A stretch of DNA of 64,000 nt from CBDDFN01 sp965227065 (GTDB taxonomy: Bacteria > Pseudomonadota > Alphaproteobacteria > SPJN01): contig CBDDFN010000020.1 in assembly GCA_965227065.1 (NCBI GenBank), forward strand, positions 558,001 through 622,000, read 5' to 3'. A model generated the notes under the pieces. The model saw only the letters and a program-made list of their open reading frames with translations, searched no databases and was not told the origin of the DNA. The position numbers and the translations under genes are program-made. This document shows, in pieces, positions 60,034 to 64,000 of the stretch. Position 1 is the first letter of the stretch. Each line of letters begins with the position of its first letter.

Positions 60034-61752
60034 ATGCGGCTCTTGCGGAAAACAGCGCTGTGGCTCACAGGGCTTTGTTTGGTGATTGCGCTGGTGGCGG
60101 CGGGGGCGTTTGTGTGGATGACGCCGCGCCCGCCGGTTGCCCAGCTTTTCTATAATGGCACCATCCTGACCATGGATGACACCGTCCCCGAAGCGGCGGC
60201 GGTATTGATCGTTGGCGACACGATTACCGCGGTGGGCGATGAGGCCGAGCTTGCAGCGCGCGCACCAGAGGGGACTGAGCGTCACGATCTGTCGGGCAAG
60301 GTTCTGATGCCCGGGTTTATTGATGCGCATGGACATTTTCCCGGCTGGGGCGTGATGGCGGTGGCCGTTGACCTGAACAGCCCGCCGATTGGCGAGGTCC
60401 GTACCATGGCCGACATCAAAGCCCGCATCGCGGCCAAGGCGCGTGACATCGGTCCCGGCGCGTTGATCCTCGGCATGGGCTATGACGACACGCTGCTGGC
60501 TGAAAAGCGTCACCCCACGCGGCATGATCTGGACGAGGTCGCCCCCGACAATCCCGTCATTCTCAATCATGTGTCGGGTCATATGCAGGTGGGCAATTCG
60601 GTTGTGCTTGCCACACATTCCATCACGTCTGACACGCCTGATCCGCCCGGCGGTGAAATCATCCGCGATGCTGAGGGCGTGCCGACCGGCCTGTTAAAGG
60701 AAACCGCAGGAGAGCCGCTTCTGGCACAGGCATTGGCATTCAGTCCGCCGCAAATGCTCACCATGTTGCGGGCGGGCGTGGCAGATTATCTGAGCAAAGG
60801 CGTGACCCTGGCGCAAAGCGGCTATGCGGAGGCGTCTTTCTTTGCACCCATGGGCTGGGCCGCGCGGCTTCACCTCATTCCCCTGCGCCTCAGCCTGCTG
60901 GTCGAAGCCAATCACGCGTTTGCGCGGGCAGAGCATGGGACGCTGAATGACTTCCAGTCCGACATGTTTCACATCGCCGGTATCAAGCTCATCACCGATG
61001 GGTCGATCCAGGGCTATACCGGCTATTTGCGGGACCCCTATGCGGTTGCGCCCAAAGGTTATGATCCGGCCTATCGTGGCTATCCGATCTATGATCCCGA
61101 AACGCTGCAAGGGCTGGTCGATCAAGCCTATGCGCTCGGCATCCGGCCTTATCTGCACGGCAATGGGGATGCGTCGATTGATATGATCCTGGATGCGGTC
61201 GAGGCCGCGCAAATGCGCCATCCGGGCCGGGAGGATCTGTGGCCGGTCATCATCCATGCCCAGATGATGCAGCCTGATCAGATGGCGCGAGCAGTATCAC
61301 TCAAGGTCACTCCAAGCTTCTTTAACGCCCATGTCTTTTATTGGGGGGACCGGCATGTGGCACTGTTCATGGGACGCGAGCGCGCCCGGCGGATGAGCCC
61401 GATGGCCGAAGCGAAGGCGGCCGGATTGCCCTTTACGCTTCATCTCGACACGCCGGTGGTGCCGATGGACCCCTGGCTGATGGTGTGGAGTGCGGTGGCG
61501 CGCGAAACCTCATCCGGGAAACTGCTGGGCGCTGATCAGGCGATTTCGGTCATGGATGCGCTCAAGGCCACAACGATCACAGCGGCCTGGCAGATCGGGC
61601 TTGCCGACAAGACAGGTTCAATCACACCGGGCAAATGGGCCGACCTGATTGTCATTGATCGCGACCCGCGCGCAGCGCCGGTTGAGACGCTGCGCGATAT
61701 TGTGGTGCTCAAAACCATCGTCGGCGGGGTTGAGCGTTATGCAAAGGATTAA
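60034..61752 (+). CDS. YtcJ-like amidohydrolase, membrane anchored
   Basis: A 572-residue metal-dependent amidohydrolase. An N-terminal helix (about 6-26) suggests it faces the periplasm. The amidohydrolase fold shows FNGTI-type beta start, the metal motif GFIDAHGHF, and later ITDGSIQGYTGYL and PYLHGNGDASIDM, all typical of the YtcJ group (PF07969). Substrates of this group are mostly unknown (amides, formamides). It is 60 bases downstream of the membrane protein in the same direction. Its end overlaps the convergent GST gene by 4 bases. Confidence 0.92.
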   Translation: MRLLRKTALWLTGLCLVIALVAAGAFVWMTPRPPVAQLFYNGTILTMDDTVPEAAAVLIVGDTITAVGDEAELAARAPEGTERHDLSGKVLMPGFIDAHGHFPGWGVMAVAVDLNSPPIGEVRTMADIKARIAAKARDIGPGALILGMGYDDTLLAEKRHPTRHDLDEVAPDNPVILNHVSGHMQVGNSVVLATHSITSDTPDPPGGEIIRDAEGVPTGLLKETAGEPLLAQALAFSPPQMLTMLRAGVADYLSKGVTLAQSGYAEASFFAPMGWAARLHLIPLRLSLLVEANHAFARAEHGTLNDFQSDMFHIAGIKLITDGSIQGYTGYLRDPYAVAPKGYDPAYRGYPIYDPETLQGLVDQAYALGIRPYLHGNGDASIDMILDAVEAAQMRHPGREDLWPVIIHAQMMQPDQMARAVSLKVTPSFFNAHVFYWGDRHVALFMGRERARRMSPMAEAKAAGLPFTLHLDTPVVPMDPWLMVWSAVARETSSGKLLGADQAISVMDALKATTITAAWQIGLADKTGSITPGKWADLIVIDRDPRAAPVETLRDIVVLKTIVGGVERYAKD

Positions 61753-62384
61753 GCTTTGGCCGACGGCCGGGCGGAAATACCCTCATGCCAGCGTTTGAGA
61801 TTGGGGTGATCATCGCCGGGCTGGGCCTTGACCCAGGCGGCGAAGTCATAGGCGATCAGCAGGTCGATATCGCAGATGGTCATCCGGTCCAGCGCAACAA
61901 AATCCTTGCCTTCAAGACTTGCTTCCATGCCTTCAAAGAACCGGCCAAGGCGGGTGCGGCCCCGTTCGGCCAGCTCAGGGATTTGCTCATAACCGTCGGG
62001 GCCGGTGATGGCACGGCCAGCCATGCCCTTGGCGGAGTTGCGCAGCACTTCAGCAATCGCCATGAAACCCCCCATCATGATGCCCATATGGGCTGAATAG
62101 ACGAGGCCTTTCTCCGCCGGAGTTGTGCCGGTCAGATTGGGCTCGGGTTGTGTGGCTTCGCCCCAGGCAATGATGCCTTCATTGTCGGTGATGATCGTCC
62201 CGTCGTCGAGCTTGAGCGCGGGCACCGTACAGGCGGGGTTGATCGCCTTATAGGCATCGCCCAACTGTTCAGCCGTGCCGATATCGACCTGAACACATTC
62301 AAAGTCGATACCCTTTTCGGCAAGATAAACCCGTGCGCGGCGCGGGCTTGGGGCTGCGGTGTAATCATAAAGCGTGATGGCCAT
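61749..62384 (-). CDS. Glutathione S-transferase family protein
   Basis: A 211-residue protein with a thioredoxin-like N-terminal domain (ITLYDYTAAPSPRRARVYLAEKG pattern, glutathione site VPALKLDDGTIITDNEGI) and a helical C-terminal domain. No catalytic Ser/Cys of the beta class is seen at the usual place; the position holds Ser in APSPRR, as in several bacterial subclasses. GGGAGGA lies 6 bases before ATG 62384. Follows the Old Yellow Enzyme gene, so a joint detoxification role is possible. Confidence 0.9.
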   Translation of the reverse strand: MAITLYDYTAAPSPRRARVYLAEKGIDFECVQVDIGTAEQLGDAYKAINPACTVPALKLDDGTIITDNEGIIAWGEATQPEPNLTGTTPAEKGLVYSAHMGIMMGGFMAIAEVLRNSAKGMAGRAITGPDGYEQIPELAERGRTRLGRFFEGMEASLEGKDFVALDRMTICDIDLLIAYDFAAWVKAQPGDDHPNLKRWHEGISARPSAKA

Positions 62385-62459
62385 GTGGCGTCCTCCCAAA
62401 GTGTCTGTGGAGGGAGCCTAGCGAACTGACATGACAAGACAAGCAACCCGTTTGGGGGG

Positions 62460-63701
62460 CTAGTTCAAAACGCAGTGAACGCCGCCGGGGTTTTTGATCA
62501 TTGCCGCGCAGCGGTTGCAGTGGGTGCAGCCATTGACATATTGCCCCCGCTGGAGGGCAAGAGTGTTGACCATGGCGGGGTCTTTGATCAGCGCCCGGCC
62601 AAGCTGCACAAAGTCGAATTCGGCCATGGCTTCTTCGAGCGCTTCGACCGTTGACACCCCGCCAATATAGCACAGCTTGGCGTTTTTCATGGCATCGCGC
62701 ACGCGCTTGGAGCCTTCCATGAAATAAAGCTCATGATAGGGATAGGCCTTGAAAATCTTGTTCCCCATACGCTTGAGGATAAAGCGCATCAGCGGGTTCT
62801 TTTCATATTCGAGCATGCCCGGCGCAAGACTGTCGCCGCGGAACAAAAGCATCGGATTGAAGCTTGAAGTGCCGCCCGAGGGGATCACTGCGTCAATACC
62901 CGCCTTGTCCAGCAGGCTGGCAACCTCGATGGCCTCATCTATTTCAAGTCCGCCTTTGACACCGTCGCGCAGATTGATTTTGCCGAGTAGCGGGAAGTCC
63001 TCGCCAACTGCGCCGCGCACCGCTTCAAGAACGCGCAAGGGAAGCCGCATGCGGTTGATCAAGGTGCCGCCATACTGATCAGATCGTTTGTTGGTTTTGG
63101 GAGAGATGAACTGGCTCAAGCCATAGCCATGGCCGAAATGAATTTCGAGCGCATCAAAGCCAACCCGTTTCATCAATGTCGATGCGTCGACATAGTTCTG
63201 AATGAGGGGGTCCATGTCGGCCTCAGTCATAGCGCCTGCAAAGGGCAGGCCCGCCGGAATGCCTGAAAAATTAATGCCGCGATTGGGACCTTTGGGGCGC
63301 TTGCCCTGAAAGGCCTCGTTCTGAGAAAAGTTTCCGCAATGAGTCAGCTGGCCCGACAGGGTGGAGCCGGCGGCGTGCACGTCTGAGGCAATGGCGGAGA
63401 GCTTGTCGGCAATCGCTTCATGGATATACATCATCTCCTTCATCACCCGGCCATCGGCTTCCACGGCGCAATAGGCCAGTGTGGTCATGGCGGTCCCGCC
63501 CTGGGCTATGGTGCGGTGAAAATCGCGCAGACTGTCCTTGGGGGCGCCGTCGGTGGCGCGGCCCTCAAAGGTGGCTGCCTTGAAGATGCGGTTGCGGACG
63601 GTCAAGCCGTTCAGTGTGGCTGGTGATAAGGCTTTGTCGAGCAGGTCCACAAACTTCCCCCCTGATGATCCCGTGCGGGTTTGTGCCGCGTTGCCGGTCA
63701 T
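62460..63701 (-). CDS. NADH:flavin oxidoreductase / Old Yellow Enzyme
   Basis: A 413-residue TIM-barrel flavoenzyme. It shows RNRIFKAATFEG near the start, the substrate/flavin region SGQLTHCGNFSQ, HFGHGYGLSQFISPKTNKRSDQYGG and LGRALIKDP. The C-terminus ends in CTHCNRCAAMIKNPGGVHCVLN, a four-cysteine pattern like the iron-sulfur site of dienoyl-CoA-reductase relatives, though no second flavoprotein domain follows. I start at ATG 63701, with GGGAGG 4 bases before; the frame extends further into the divergent gene. Confidence 0.9.
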   Translation of the reverse strand: MTGNAAQTRTGSSGGKFVDLLDKALSPATLNGLTVRNRIFKAATFEGRATDGAPKDSLRDFHRTIAQGGTAMTTLAYCAVEADGRVMKEMMYIHEAIADKLSAIASDVHAAGSTLSGQLTHCGNFSQNEAFQGKRPKGPNRGINFSGIPAGLPFAGAMTEADMDPLIQNYVDASTLMKRVGFDALEIHFGHGYGLSQFISPKTNKRSDQYGGTLINRMRLPLRVLEAVRGAVGEDFPLLGKINLRDGVKGGLEIDEAIEVASLLDKAGIDAVIPSGGTSSFNPMLLFRGDSLAPGMLEYEKNPLMRFILKRMGNKIFKAYPYHELYFMEGSKRVRDAMKNAKLCYIGGVSTVEALEEAMAEFDFVQLGRALIKDPAMVNTLALQRGQYVNGCTHCNRCAAMIKNPGGVHCVLN

Positions 63702-63751
63702 TGTGCCTCCCGTCTTAATGCTCCTTTGTTGCGTAGTCCAGAAGGTGGGTG

Positions 63752-64000
63752 ATGAACGCCAATCATGCCGAAATTCGCAGCGCGGGCGGGGCACAAAGTC
63801 ACGACCCGATCCGCTTTGCCGAGCATGCCGACCGGGATTTGATCCACAATGAGGTTCATGCTCGACCGCCGCTGGCGATCTTTCCGCCGCTGACGGTGTC
63901 GCATATGGCGTTTAAATGCGGTGAGCATCGCTTCGACGAAGATTTCAATCATTTGTGCGCCTTGATGGACAAAGAGGGGCTCAAGCGGCCCGAACCTGGC
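63752..64000 (+). CDS. DUF3422 family protein, 3' end outside window
   Basis: The first 83 codons of a gene cut by the right edge. The translated start contains NEVHARPPLAIFPPLTVSHMAF, the hallmark of DUF3422, a family of membrane-anchored proteins in proteobacteria with unknown role. AAGGTG precedes the ATG. Divergent from the Old Yellow Enzyme gene. Confidence 0.85.
   Translation, partial: MNANHAEIRSAGGAQSHDPIRFAEHADRDLIHNEVHARPPLAIFPPLTVSHMAFKCGEHRFDEDFNHLCALMDKEGLKRPEPG

Noticed and set aside
1..64000. tRNA, rRNA, insertion sequence or prophage genes
   Set aside because: I looked in the gaps and found no cloverleaf, transposase or phage structural gene that I could support.

Overview
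The window reads as one chromosomal segment of a GC-rich alphaproteobacterium, probably an aerobic marine or soil heterotroph near the Caulobacterales/Hyphomonadales/Parvibaculales. Support comes from the block cckA - recA - alaS - (RTX) - icd, an eukaryote-like NADP isocitrate dehydrogenase, an alphaproteobacterial DksA with its zinc ligands lost, and the mix of thiolase, DUF1329, EphD-like and SCP-x-like lipid genes. The assignment rests on gene content and order only. I see no phage, transposase, CRISPR array, rRNA or tRNA.

Left part (1-17.7 kb): the end of a RecX-like gene, a leftward cytochrome c / M14-type peptidase / RND efflux cluster (adaptor plus pump), and a rightward Mla-type lipid transport operon (mlaE with fused STAS, mlaF, mlaD, PqiC-like lipoprotein). 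Next come a small unknown protein, NnrU, an MmyB-type regulator with a perfect palindrome in front of it, a GDP-mannose pyrophosphorylase / chorismate mutase pair, an unknown 259-residue protein, a methyltransferase, and a PAP2 phosphatase / GT39 glycosyltransferase pair.

Middle part (17.7-35 kb): a dispersed repeat, a MoxR ATPase / vWA (CoxE-like) pair, and a sulfide-oxidation operon (persulfide dioxygenase, a DUF442-SQR fusion, a SulP carrier) that ends in a second, inverted copy of the repeat. After these lie a 1-Cys peroxiredoxin with an FNR-like site, a lipid-transfer thiolase, a TTC38-like protein, dksA, a previously overlooked 52-codon gene with a perfect Shine-Dalgarno, a soluble CckA-like hybrid kinase, recA and alaS.

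Right part (35-64 kb): a lipoprotein, a 983-residue RTX protein made of 88 uninterrupted nonapeptides, icd, a LOG-family hydrolase, cytochrome c', an iron ABC transporter lacking its ATPase, a LysM protein, an Atm1-like exporter, and a phosphatidylserine decarboxylase homologue that lacks the self-cleavage serine. These are followed by a PadR-controlled RND pump, a TetR-flanked lipid/epoxide cluster (DUF1329, PF10118, EphD-like hydrolase-SDR fusion), an alpha/beta hydrolase divergent from a probably leaderless TetR operon, a GST, an Old Yellow Enzyme and the start of a DUF3422 gene.

Recurring themes are envelope lipid handling, efflux with local repressors, and sulfur/redox stress. The most unusual items are the serine-less Psd homologue, the 88-repeat RTX protein with a 270-bp segmental triplication, the recA palindrome in place of a standard alphaproteobacterial SOS box, and the small gene between dksA and cckA.
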